Assembly (NCBI RefSeq): GCF_903933125.1
Contig: NZ_CAIZIZ010000310.1
Coordinates: 1-64,000 of the forward strand
From: an uncultured Lamprocystis sp.
GTDB lineage: Bacteria > Pseudomonadota > Gammaproteobacteria > Chromatiales > Chromatiaceae
DNA length: 64,000 nt
Reading direction: 5' to 3'
Both the position numbers and the translations under genes were made by a program. Below are positions 39,708-49,400 of the stretch, one piece after another; position 1 is the first letter of the stretch; every line of letters begins with the position of its first letter. The notes under the pieces were generated by a model. That model saw only the letters and a program-made list of their open reading frames with translations. It ran no database searches and was not told the origin of the DNA.

Positions 39708-41504
39708 ATGCAACCGATAAAGCATTCCATCCTAGCCGTCGCGGTAGCCGCCGCAGTGACCTACACCGCATCCAGCGTCGCCAACTCAGGTCTCATCGAG
39801 TTGCAACAGGATCCGAATCAATGGGTGATGCCGTCCGGAAACTACTCCAGCACGCGCTACAGCGCACTCGATCAGATCAACGCGGGCAACGTCAAGGATC
39901 TGCAAGTCGCCTGGACCTTCTCGACCGGCGTTCTGCGCGGCCATGAGGGCGGCCCACTGGTCTTGGGCGACGTGATGTACGTCCACACCCCCTTCCCCAA
40001 CAAGGTCTTTGCGCTGGATCTGAACAACGAGGGCAAAATTCTCTGGAAGTATGAACCCCGCCAGGACAGCAGTGTCATCCCGGTGATGTGTTGCGATACC
40101 GTCAATCGTGGGCTTGCCTATGCCGACGGCAAGATCTTCCTCTCCCAGGCCGACACGACCCTGGTGGCACTCGACGCAAAGACCGGCGCCAAGGTCTGGT
40201 CAGTGGTGAATGGTGACCCCAGCAAGGGCTCCACCTCCACCGCCGCGCCCATGGTCGTCAAAGATATGGTCTACGTCGGCATCAGCGGCGGCGAATTCGG
40301 TGTGCGCGGCTACCTGACGGCCTACAACATCAACGACGGCAAGCTGGTGTGGCGCGGCTATTCCATGGGTCCCGACGCCGACACCCTGATGGACCCGGAA
40401 AAGACCACCCATCTCGGCAAACCGGTCGGCAAGGACTCCGGCACCGCGACCTGGGAGGGTGACCAGTGGAAGATCGGCGGCGGGACGACTTGGGGCTGGT
40501 ACTCCTATGATCCAGCGCTTAACCTGATCTATTACGGCTCCGGCAACCCCAGCACCTGGAACCCGGCACAGCGCCCCGGCGATAACCGCTGGTCAATGAC
40601 CATTTGGGCGCGCGATGCCGATACCGGCATGACGAAATGGGTCTATCAGATGACCCCCCATGACGAATGGGACTATGACGGCATCAACGAGATGGTCTTG
40701 GTCGATAAGGAGATCAAGGGTAAGCCGCGCAAGGCCCTGGTCCACTTCGACCGCAACGGCTTCGGCTACACCCTGGACCGCGTCACCGGCGAACTGCTGG
40801 TAGCCGAGAAGTTCGACCCGGCCGTGAACTGGGCGACCCACGTGGATATGGCGACCGGACGGCCGCAGGTCGTCGCCAAATACTCTACCGACCACAATGG
40901 TGAGGACGTGAACACCACCGGGGTCTGCCCGGCCGCCCTGGGCAGCAAGGACCAGCAGCCGTCCGCCTACTCTCCGCGCACCGGTCTGTTCTATGTCCCC
41001 ACCAATCACGTCTGCATGGACTATGAGCCGTTCAAGGTCTCCTACACCGCGGGCCAACCCTACGTAGGCGCCACCCTGACCATGTATCCGGCCCCCGGCG
41101 GCACCACCCTGGGTAACTTCATCGCCTGGGACGCAGACAAGGGCAAGATCGTCTGGTCGGACCCCGAGCAGTTCTCGGTGTGGGGCGGGGCCCTGGCCAC
41201 CGCCGGTGACGTGGTCTTCTACGGCACCCTGGAAGGCTATTTGAAAGCCGTCGACGCCAAGACAGGGAAGCAACTCTATAAGTTCAAGACCCCGTCCGGC
41301 ATCATCGGCAATGTCCATACCTATACCCACAATGGCAAGCAGTATCTCGCCGTCCTGTCTGGTCTGGGTGGCTGGGCCGGCATCGGGATGGCCGCCGGCC
41401 TGACCGATCCCACCGCCGGTCTCGGTGCCGTGGGTGCCTATGCCTCATTGAGCGACTACACCCAATTGGGCGGTCAACTTACGGTGTTCTCGCTGCCGAA
41501 CTGA
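39708..41504 (+). CDS. xoxF: Lanthanide-dependent methanol dehydrogenase XoxF
   Basis: PQQ beta-propeller dehydrogenase. Vicinal [22 protein letters not shown], with the additional Asp two residues after the catalytic Asp that is typical of XoxF (Ala in MxaF). Confidence 0.97.
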   Translation: MQPIKHSILAVAVAAAVTYTASSVANSGLIELQQDPNQWVMPSGNYSSTRYSALDQINAGNVKDLQVAWTFSTGVLRGHEGGPLVLGDVMYVHTPFPNKVFALDLNNEGKILWKYEPRQDSSVIPVMCCDTVNRGLAYADGKIFLSQADTTLVALDAKTGAKVWSVVNGDPSKGSTSTAAPMVVKDMVYVGISGGEFGVRGYLTAYNINDGKLVWRGYSMGPDADTLMDPEKTTHLGKPVGKDSGTATWEGDQWKIGGGTTWGWYSYDPALNLIYYGSGNPSTWNPAQRPGDNRWSMTIWARDADTGMTKWVYQMTPHDEWDYDGINEMVLVDKEIKGKPRKALVHFDRNGFGYTLDRVTGELLVAEKFDPAVNWATHVDMATGRPQVVAKYSTDHNGEDVNTTGVCPAALGSKDQQPSAYSPRTGLFYVPTNHVCMDYEPFKVSYTAGQPYVGATLTMYPAPGGTTLGNFIAWDADKGKIVWSDPEQFSVWGGALATAGDVVFYGTLEGYLKAVDAKTGKQLYKFKTPSGIIGNVHTYTHNGKQYLAVLSGLGGWAGIGMAAGLTDPTAGLGAVGAYASLSDYTQLGGQLTVFSLPN

Positions 41505-41635
41505 CCTGAACGGCCGCTCCCTGGGCCAGCCGGGGATGCGGCCATCCGAGCGGCGCCATTCAAGTCGGCTGCCCAAGGGGCGGCATCTTGGCGTCGGGCC
41601 ATCGCGGCCCACCGCATCCAGCATCGAGACCTGCC

Positions 41636-42184
41636 ATGAGACACGCCATGGGTAACCGGAAGGCTTTGAGCCTCACACTCCTCACCACGCTCACACTCGC
41701 GGGCGCCAGCGCCCTTTACGCCGCGGACTCCCCGCCCGCCAATGCCGCGACGGCCGATTACAAGGCATTCAAGTTCTCCGCCGACCACCCCTATTTTTTT
41801 CAGGACGGGAAGGTCGACTTCGGGACCTATAACGGCTTCCGCCGGTACCACTCGGAATGCCACGTCTGTCACGGACCCGCCGGCATGGGCAGCGCCTATG
41901 CGCCCGCTTTGATGAACTCAATGAAGGTACTGAATTTCGATCAGTTCGTGACCGTGGTCATCCAGGGCCGCAAAGGTCTCGACAACCGGGTCATGCCCTC
42001 CTTCGCCAGCAACCAGAACGTGCTGCCCTACATGAGCGACATCTACGCCTACCTGAAGGCGCGCTCCGACGGGGTCATCGACGTCGCCCGCCCGGCCAAT
42101 TTCCCGAAGGCCAAACCGGACCCGAAGCCGGCGGCACCAGCACCCGCGGCCCAAGCCTCGGCGGCGACTCCCGCCAAGCCCTAG
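41636..42184 (+). CDS. xoxG: XoxF-associated cytochrome c
   Basis: Signal peptide, CHVCHGPAG haem motif, position after xoxF, Pro/Ala-rich C-terminal tail. Confidence 0.88.
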   Translation: MRHAMGNRKALSLTLLTTLTLAGASALYAADSPPANAATADYKAFKFSADHPYFFQDGKVDFGTYNGFRRYHSECHVCHGPAGMGSAYAPALMNSMKVLNFDQFVTVVIQGRKGLDNRVMPSFASNQNVLPYMSDIYAYLKARSDGVIDVARPANFPKAKPDPKPAAPAPAAQASAATPAKP

Positions 42185-42188
42185 ACGG

Positions 42189-43073
42189 ATGGACACCGGG
42201 TACTGCTGTCTCTTGAAACGCACCCCCGCGCCATGCCATCACTGGTTCGGCGCACTGCGTGCACTCTGCTATCTTGCACCTCTGGCGATCCTTGTTACGG
42301 GTTCGCCGGTTCTGGGGGCAACCGATCACGAAGCCCGTTCCGGCCAGTATCTGACGGTCTGTGGAGACCCCAACAACCTGCCTTTCTCCAACCAGCAACT
42401 GGAAGGATTTGAGAACAAGATCGCCGAGCTGATCGCCGCCGGGTTGGACCGCCCGCTGCATTACCGTTGGTGGCCCCAAACCGTGGGATTCGTCCGCAAT
42501 ACGCTCCAGACCCGCTTGTGCGACCTGATCATGGGGATCAGCACGGTCAATGATCTGGTCCAGAATACTAATCCCTATTACAGGTCCGTCTACACCCTGG
42601 TCTATCGGCGCGACGCCGGTCTCAACCTCCAGAGTCTCAAGGATCCCGCCGCTAAGGGCCTGCGCATCGGAGTCGTGGCCGGAACTCCGCCCGTCAGCCT
42701 GCTCACGCGTTACGACCTGCTGGGGCAGACCCGCTCTTATGAACGGGCCGTCGACACCCGACTCTACGCCCCCGCCCGTGATGCCGTGGAAGACGTCGCC
42801 CGGGGTCAGTTGGATTTGGCGGTTATCTGGGGACCGATTGCGGGCGATGCAGCGCGGAAGCAGCCTGTCCCCCTGACCCTGGTGCCGCTGCCCGCGGAAG
42901 AGGATGGTATCCCGCTGGCCTTCAGCATTTCTCTGGGCATCCGTCCTCGTGAAACAGCCTGGAAACACGAGTTGAACGCGCTGTTGGAACGGCTCGCGCC
43001 CCAAATCCTGACGATCCTTCAAAGTTACGGTGTACCGTTGCTGGACATGAATGATCAACTGATCGCACCGTGA
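42189..43073 (+). CDS. xoxJ: XoxJ-like periplasmic solute-binding protein
   Basis: LTVCGDPNNLPFSNQQLEGFENKIAELIAAGLDRPLHYRWWPQTVGFVRNTL; position after xoxG. Confidence 0.88.
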   Translation: MDTGYCCLLKRTPAPCHHWFGALRALCYLAPLAILVTGSPVLGATDHEARSGQYLTVCGDPNNLPFSNQQLEGFENKIAELIAAGLDRPLHYRWWPQTVGFVRNTLQTRLCDLIMGISTVNDLVQNTNPYYRSVYTLVYRRDAGLNLQSLKDPAAKGLRIGVVAGTPPVSLLTRYDLLGQTRSYERAVDTRLYAPARDAVEDVARGQLDLAVIWGPIAGDAARKQPVPLTLVPLPAEEDGIPLAFSISLGIRPRETAWKHELNALLERLAPQILTILQSYGVPLLDMNDQLIAP

Positions 43074-43101
43074 TAACCCACGTGGTGCTTAGATCGCTCC
43101 C

Positions 43102-43222
43102 GTGGGAGCGGCTTGCAGCCGCGATGCAGATCAGCGCGAAGCCAGCGGCGGCAACGGTGTTTACAGGTCGCACCCTGGGCGCAGGCCCGCGTCGCGCCCC
43201 CCCGCTCGCAGGCTGCTCCCAC
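43102..43222. repeat. REPIN-like element: two inverted REP arms
   Basis: Left arm GTGGGAGCGGCTTGCAGC; right arm (revcomp) GTGGGAGCAGCCTGCGAGC. About 120 bp end to end. Confidence 0.65.
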
Positions 43223-43267
43223 CGGGTCCGCCACCCGATCAATTGCCTCGCCCGCCGGCTCCTGGTG

Positions 43268-43801
43268 ATGGGGCTGATCGCCCTGCCTACCGCTCCGTGC
43301 CGCACCGCTGAGCCCGCCCCGCTCTTCGACGCGGACGGTTACCGCGTCGACCAGTTTATCGCGTCCGTCCCTGCCACCGCCCCCGGCGCCACGACCGTAA
43401 ACACCGGGGAGGTCGCGGCCCTGCGCGAGCACGGTCATGTCACCCTGATCGATGTCATGCCCGCGCCGCCAAAGCCCGCCGGTCTGGGGCCGACCGACCT
43501 CTGGCTGCCGCCGCCGCGGCTCAACATCCCAGGCTCGGTATGGCTCCCCAACATCGGCTATGGCCGACTCTCCGACGCGCTCACCGCTTACTGGCAACGC
43601 AATCTGGAACGTCTGACCGGGGGTGACCACGGCCACCGACTGATCGTCTATTGCCGTGCCGACTGCTGGATGTCCTGGAACGCCGCCAAGCGGCTGGCTG
43701 CCGCGGGCTACACCGCGGTCTACTGGTACCCCGACGGCGTCACCGGTTGGGAAGCGGCGGGGCTGCCGCTGGCGGTGAGCCGCCCGGTGCCGCCGGACTA
43801 A
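43268..43801 (+). CDS. PQQ-dependent catabolism-associated CXXCW-motif, rhodanese-like protein
   Basis: IVYCRADCWMSWNAAKRLAAAGYTAVYWYPDGVTGWEAAGLPL. Listed ORF begins at 43070, but its first ~65 codons are largely the REPIN. Confidence 0.8.
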   Translation: MGLIALPTAPCRTAEPAPLFDADGYRVDQFIASVPATAPGATTVNTGEVAALREHGHVTLIDVMPAPPKPAGLGPTDLWLPPPRLNIPGSVWLPNIGYGRLSDALTAYWQRNLERLTGGDHGHRLIVYCRADCWMSWNAAKRLAAAGYTAVYWYPDGVTGWEAAGLPLAVSRPVPPD

Positions 43802-43824
43802 GGCGACCGCGACGATCGAGGTTG

Positions 43825-44871
43825 CTAACGCACACCCGCCGACCGCGGCAGCAAAAAAGCCAACCCGCCCAGCAGCAAGGTCGTGCCGAGCACGAACAGG
43901 TGCAGGTTGACCGCTCCGGCAAGCGCGACGCGGGGGTCCACCCCCAGGGGGACCAGGGCCGCGACCGCGGCCAGTTCATAGCTGCCGCTGCCGGCGATGC
44001 CGTGGAAGGGCAGGACGCTCGACAGTTCGGCCCCCATGACGCCGGCCATGACCCGCCAGAAATCGACCGGAACGAAATGCGCCAGCACGCTGGCGAAGGC
44101 GATGAACTTCAGCGTCCAGGTGACCGCCGTCCACAGATAGACCCGCACGATCCGCCAGGGGTCGCGCGGGGCCGCGGTGGCGACCGTGCGCACCAACTGC
44201 CTGGCGCGCCCGCCCCCGGCGAGCCGCGGCGAGGTCCCCGCGCGGCTGATCAGGACGAGCAGCGACAGTGCGCCGATCCAGGCCAGACCGGCCGCCCACC
44301 AGAACCAGCCGGGATCGCGCAAATACAGAATCAGGATGCCGATCAGACCCAGGAAGTGCATGTCCAGGATGCGGATCCACAGGAGCGCGGCACCGGCGTC
44401 CAGGACGCCGAAGCCGAAATAGCGGCGCATCAGCCAGGGGAAGACCAGTTCTCCGGTGCGCATCGGCAGCAGATTGTTGGCCGCATTGTGCAGGATGGTG
44501 AGCCGCAGCAGCGGCATGAACCGGCCGCGGAACCGCGGACTGAACCAGGCGGACACGCGCACCGCCCGCACGCCATAGCTCAGTGCCGCGAGCAGGACGA
44601 GCCAGGCGATCAGCGTCGGGGAGAAGGCGCGCCAAGGGGCGAGCAGCGGCCCCCAGCCGACGGTGTAATGGACCGCGGCGATCAGCGCGGCGAGCAGTCC
44701 GGCGCCAATGGCCCAATCCCGCGGCCGGCCGAGTCGCAGCGTCGCCGCAGCGCCGTCAGGAGGCTGCCGCGACTCGCCTGGGGGGACGTCCTGACTCAGC
44801 GGCGCCGTTGTTTCGGCGGATAAATCGGCGGCTCGCCCGGCGGGCGGGTCTTGAAGCGGCGATGCACCCAA
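43825..44871 (-). CDS. Lysylphosphatidylglycerol synthase TM-like (UPF0104) membrane protein
   Basis: Multiple TM segments; FMPLLRLTILHNAANNLLPMRTGELVFPWLMRRYFG...LPFHGIAGSGSYELA. Confidence 0.75.
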   Translation of the reverse strand: MGASPLQDPPAGRAADLSAETTAPLSQDVPPGESRQPPDGAAATLRLGRPRDWAIGAGLLAALIAAVHYTVGWGPLLAPWRAFSPTLIAWLVLLAALSYGVRAVRVSAWFSPRFRGRFMPLLRLTILHNAANNLLPMRTGELVFPWLMRRYFGFGVLDAGAALLWIRILDMHFLGLIGILILYLRDPGWFWWAAGLAWIGALSLLVLISRAGTSPRLAGGGRARQLVRTVATAAPRDPWRIVRVYLWTAVTWTLKFIAFASVLAHFVPVDFWRVMAGVMGAELSSVLPFHGIAGSGSYELAAVAALVPLGVDPRVALAGAVNLHLFVLGTTLLLGGLAFLLPRSAGVR

Positions 44872-45743
44872 AAATATTGCTCCGGCATGGTGTGAATCCG
44901 CGCCTCGATCACCTGGTTCATCCGGGCGGCATCGGCCTGCGGGTCACCACTCGGGAAGGGCGTGAGGGGCGGATCGAAGATCAGTTCCAGCCCCTGGCCC
45001 CAGGGCAGATAGCGCGCGAAAGTCGGGATCACCAGGGCGCCGCTCATGGCGGCGAAGCGTCCAAGCATCGGGATCGTCGAAGCCGCCACCCCGCAGAAGG
45101 GCACGAACAGACCACGACGCCCGGCATCCTGATCCGGCAGGTAAAAGAAAGGAATCCCCTGTTTGATGACGCGCAGCAGACCGCGCAAGTCATCGCTGCG
45201 CTCGATCGAGACACTGCCGTACTGGCGCCGCGCCCGTTTGACCTGCCAATCCACCACCGGATCGCGGATCTTCTGATACATGTAGACCCCGGAATGAACC
45301 AAGCCGGTAAAAGCCGCCCCGCCCAGTTCCAGGCCCACGAAGTGCGGGACCAGCACGATCACCGGTCGCCCGGCGGCGATGCAGGCGTCGATGCACTCGC
45401 GGTTGCGGACGTGCACCAGTCGTCCCAGGCGCGCCCGCGAGATGCCCCACCCGACCCCCTGACTCAGGGCCGCGACCCCGAGCCAGCCGAAATGGGCGCG
45501 CAGCACGCGCTCGCGCTCCGTGGGCGCGGCAGCGGCGAGACAGAGCGCCAGATTGCGCCGTGCCACCTCGCGTCGATCCGGCGCAAGCAAATACCCGAGC
45601 CGCCCAAAGCCCTGGCCCAGGGCCCAGAGCAGCGGGAACGGCAGGCGCCCCAGCGCATAGACGAGACCGACCACCAGCCAACTCGGCCAGTGGCGGGGGT
45701 GCCAGAGTCCGTTGCCATCACCTATCGCGTGCGTACCTGACAT
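44796..45743 (-). CDS. Lipid A biosynthesis acyltransferase (LpxL/HtrB-like)
   Basis: VLVPHFVGLELGG...FFYLPDQDAGRRGLFVPFCGVAAST...YFWVHRRFKTRPPGEPP. Confidence 0.9.
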   Translation of the reverse strand: MSGTHAIGDGNGLWHPRHWPSWLVVGLVYALGRLPFPLLWALGQGFGRLGYLLAPDRREVARRNLALCLAAAAPTERERVLRAHFGWLGVAALSQGVGWGISRARLGRLVHVRNRECIDACIAAGRPVIVLVPHFVGLELGGAAFTGLVHSGVYMYQKIRDPVVDWQVKRARRQYGSVSIERSDDLRGLLRVIKQGIPFFYLPDQDAGRRGLFVPFCGVAASTIPMLGRFAAMSGALVIPTFARYLPWGQGLELIFDPPLTPFPSGDPQADAARMNQVIEARIHTMPEQYFWVHRRFKTRPPGEPPIYPPKQRRR

Positions 45744-45766
45744 CTGAACAGCGTCGTTGCAAACTC

Positions 45767-46201
45767 TTATTCGAACATGGCCTCGTCGATCCGCGCCACA
45801 TAGGGCAGCCCGGCAAGGGCGTGGAGTATCTCCCGAAACCGGTCCTGATGGGTATTGCCGAGCACCAGGATCTGGCCGGACGTGCAGCCGATGCGCCCGC
45901 GACTGCCCGGATGGAAGCGGGCGCTGGGGTCGATGGCGGCCACCGCAGCGCGGTACTCGGGGCCATCCGGAATGCAGAACTCATAGTCCAGGGCGCGCAG
46001 GCCAGCGGGCGGACCCTGGAGCCCGGACGCGTTCAACCGATTCAGGTCGAAACCGATCAGCGCCCCGGCGGTGGCGCCCTCCCCCGCCGCCGCGCTGCCG
46101 AGCAGCAGACTCAGCACCAAGCCAACGCACACTCGGCGCCGACACGATAAGTCACTCTGTCGCGTTTGGGAACCGTTCAGGAATAAGCGATGCACATCCA
46201 T
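45767..46201 (-). CDS. Hypothetical exported protein
   Basis: N-terminal signal-like segment. Two Cys near FCIPDG and IGCTSG. Confidence 0.5.
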   Translation of the reverse strand: MDVHRLFLNGSQTRQSDLSCRRRVCVGLVLSLLLGSAAAGEGATAGALIGFDLNRLNASGLQGPPAGLRALDYEFCIPDGPEYRAAVAAIDPSARFHPGSRGRIGCTSGQILVLGNTHQDRFREILHALAGLPYVARIDEAMFE

Positions 46202-46348
46202 TCGGGAGCGCCTTTGGTTTCTCGGTCGTTGTCGTTTGCCTAAACCGCGATCAGCGCGAAAAACGTATTTTTCATGGTGTTGTTGGCCTTGGGGATTTCA
46301 CCAGCCTCGGTTGCGATGCGGCTTAAAATTATATATTTTCTAGAAATG

Positions 46349-46433
46349 TAAACCGCGCCAGCTTCAGTAATCGTCGAGTTCGCCGGGGCCGATCCCATCC
46401 AAAAACATCGCATACCGCGCTGGGCGCGGTTTA
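46349..46433. repeat. Inverted repeat TAAACCGCGCCAGC ... GCTGGGCGCGGTTTA downstream of tamB
   Basis: 14/15-nt arms, one bulge. Right arm includes the tamB stop codon. A further TAAACCGCG lies at 46241. Confidence 0.6.
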
Positions 46434-49400
46434 ACGCTCAAACTTGTAGAAAATATCCCCGCCCGGATTTTCGCCGGTCTCGGTCTGAAGTTCGATATTG
46501 CGGCTCCAGTCATAGCGTAGCTTCACCGCGTCCTTGCGGTCGCCGATACCGCTCTCGTATTCCACGAACAGCTTGGGCGCCACATAGGTCCCGACCGACA
46601 CCGACTGGTCCTCCGGACCCGAATCGCTGCGGGGTGCGATCCCGGTCAACAGGTACTTGGTGATCTCCGCCTGGCTCAGGTTCGGATTACTGTCCGAGAA
46701 GAAGGCGAGTTTCGGCTTGCGGATGTTCCCGAGAACCCGCACGCCGGCGCTGGCGCTGCCGCTCTCGCGCTGGGCCTGGAGCAGCAGACCCGGATTGCCG
46801 ATGGGCGTCATGGCATAGACCAACCGCCCCTGCTCGATCGTCAGGGGGGCGCCGATTTCGGCGCCCAGACCGAACCCGGCGGAGAAACGGTAGATCCCGT
46901 CCACGATCGCCAGTTGGCCATCCCCCAGCATCTCCTTGCCCGGGGCCTGCACCACCCGCAGGTCGCCGGCCAGCCGACCGCGCACCCCAAAGGCGTCGAG
47001 CGTCACGTTGTCGCCGAGCTTCAGACGCAGATCGATGTCGATCGGAAACGGTGGCTTTGCAGTACCGGCCTGATCGACCAACACCACATCCGGTGACGCC
47101 GAGACCGTGCCCGCCGGGATGGCGCGCGGCCGGATACGCGCCTCGGGGACACTGATCTCACCCGAGACGCGGGCGCCCGGCGGTGTCAGATCGACCTGGA
47201 TACGCGGCGAAACCAGGGCGAAATACTCTTTGGTGTCGGCCACCTTGAGCCGATCACCCGCGATCAGGAAGCGGCCGGCCAGACCCATGGGGCCCAGCCG
47301 CGCATCACCGCTCAGCTCCAGCCGTCCACCGCCGATCTGCCCCTGACCCTGAAGATCGATGCGATCCATGGTCGGAGCCAGGAGATTGATGTTCAGATCG
47401 GCGACCTTGAGCCCGATCAGCGGCACCTCGGCGCCGAACTTGCGCAGTGCCGCGTCCCCTTTGACCCCGGGTTTGCCGAGGGTTCCACCCAACGTCAGAT
47501 CAGCAGCGATGCTCCCGCTCACGCCGGTCAGGTCCGGCACCAACCGGGCCAGGCGCGCCAGCCCGTCAATCTTGGCCTTGAGGCCGCCGCGCAGCGGCTG
47601 ATCCGGACGCGCCGGATGGTCCAGCCGCCAGCCCGGCAACTCCGCCGACGCGCTGACCTCGCCCAACCCCTTGAGCGGCAGCGCGAGACGCCCACCCAGA
47701 CCCTTGGTTCCCGCGTCCAGGGTCAGGCGGGTCTTGGAGAAATCCAGCACCTCCGATCGGGCTGCGCCCAGGATCAGGCGGATGCGCCCGTCGGGAACCG
47801 CAGCGACCAGATTGCCGGTCAGTACCGGACCCGAAGCCTGGAAACGGCCCTTGATCTGCGCCGCGCCCTCGGCGCTCTGGTTCGCGGACAACAGGCCCTC
47901 GAACAGCTCGAACCCGAGCTTGTCCAGATCGATATCCGCCGTCCACTGGCCCGCCGCGGTCTGGTTAAAGCCGACACAGCCCCCCGAACCCTTGCCGTTG
48001 CGCAGACACAGAGGTCCGGCAGCGATCCTGGGGCCGGCGAGCACAACCGGCATGGTCTTCTGCAAACGCCAGTTGCCATAGGGCTGATTGTCCAGATCGA
48101 GCCGGGTCAGCGCCCCCTGGTAGGCACCCTGGTCCTTGAGTCCGCCCACGGCCTCCAGCCGGACCGCCAGCGGCTCGCCCGTCAAGACGACGCTCAGGCG
48201 ATGGCTCGGCATGCTACCGTCGCCGCGCACCTTGAGACTGTCCCACCGCAAGGCCCCAACCGCCAGGCCGGTTCCATCGAGTTCGATTTTGAGCGGACCC
48301 GTGGGGGTCAATGCCAAATCCAGGTTCCCGGTCAAACCGGCCATGCGCTGGCCAGCCGCTTCGACGTCCTTGGCGCTCAGGTCCATCCGCACCCGCGGGG
48401 CCTGCACCGTCCCCGCGACCTGGCCCTTGGCCTGGAAGCTGCCCTTGGCCTGCGGCAGCAGACTGGCCAGATCCGGCGAGGCGAGTTCGAAACGCAGGTC
48501 GAGTGTCTCGCCCGCCACGGTGCCGTCAACCCGCGCCATGCTGGGACCCGAGGACGCGGTGAAGCCCGCCACGCGCAACGTCCCCGCGGCCATGCTGACC
48601 TGGCCGGTCGCGGCGATGGGATAACCCCGCAGATTGCCCTGCACGCCCTCCAGCGCCGCCGTGAGGTTTGGCCCCTTGGCCTCCAGGGTGCCCTGCGCCC
48701 TGATCCGGCCGTCGATGCGGCCCGGCCACGCGGACGCATAGGCGCCGGGATTGATCCCGCCGGCCGTCAGATCCGCCTCCCAGGTGACCTGGGGATCCCA
48801 GCCGACGCGGGCGCGGCCCTCGATGCGGCCCTGCAGGGCATCCAACCGCAGGGTCTCGATCACGGTGCCCTGACCATCGCCCGTGCCGCCGACGGACAGC
48901 CGCGCGGGCGGCAGCCCTGGCCCCTGGGAACTGGCCAGCAGGTCATAGCCGAAACGGTTGAGCCCGCCTTTGCTATCCAGTGCGAGACTGATCCGGTCAT
49001 CCAGCCCCGGAGCCAGGCCGGCCGGGTTCAGGTCCTGGCCGCGCAGCTTCAGGTCCCAGGCGAGCGCAGGTGCCCAGGCGAGGTCGCCGCTGACCTCCAG
49101 GGTGCCGCCCAGGGTCTTCAGCACTAATGCGGCGATGCGGGTGCCCGCGGCGGTCCCGCTGCCCTTGAGGTCGAGTTCGGTCGCCGGGAACCCGGGGCCT
49201 TCGGCCGCGGCCGCGACGGCGTAGTCATAGGCATCGAAGGTGCCTGATGCGTCCAACCGGCCGCGCGGGGCCGCGGCTACCAAAGTGCCGGAGAGCGGCC
49301 AGCGCAGCCGCTCCCAAGCACCCTTGAGCTGGAAGCTGCCGGGGTTCGGTTTGAGGTCCAGGCCACCCGCGGCCTTGAACACCGCCCCGGAAACCGACTC

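Noticed and set aside
39260-39725. Overlapping small ORFs in the pip/xoxF intergenic region
   Set aside because: Several frames of similar length with no coding bias or family motif; more likely regulatory DNA.
40593-41330. 245-aa minus-strand ORF opposite xoxF
   Set aside because: Antisense of xoxF.
39708-41504. Calcium-type MxaF methanol dehydrogenase
   Set aside because: The WDYDG motif has the extra Asp of XoxF, and the operon has xoxG/xoxJ rather than mxaI-type genes.
47616-49127. 503-aa plus-strand ORF opposite tamB
   Set aside because: Antisense to a well-supported tamB reading frame.
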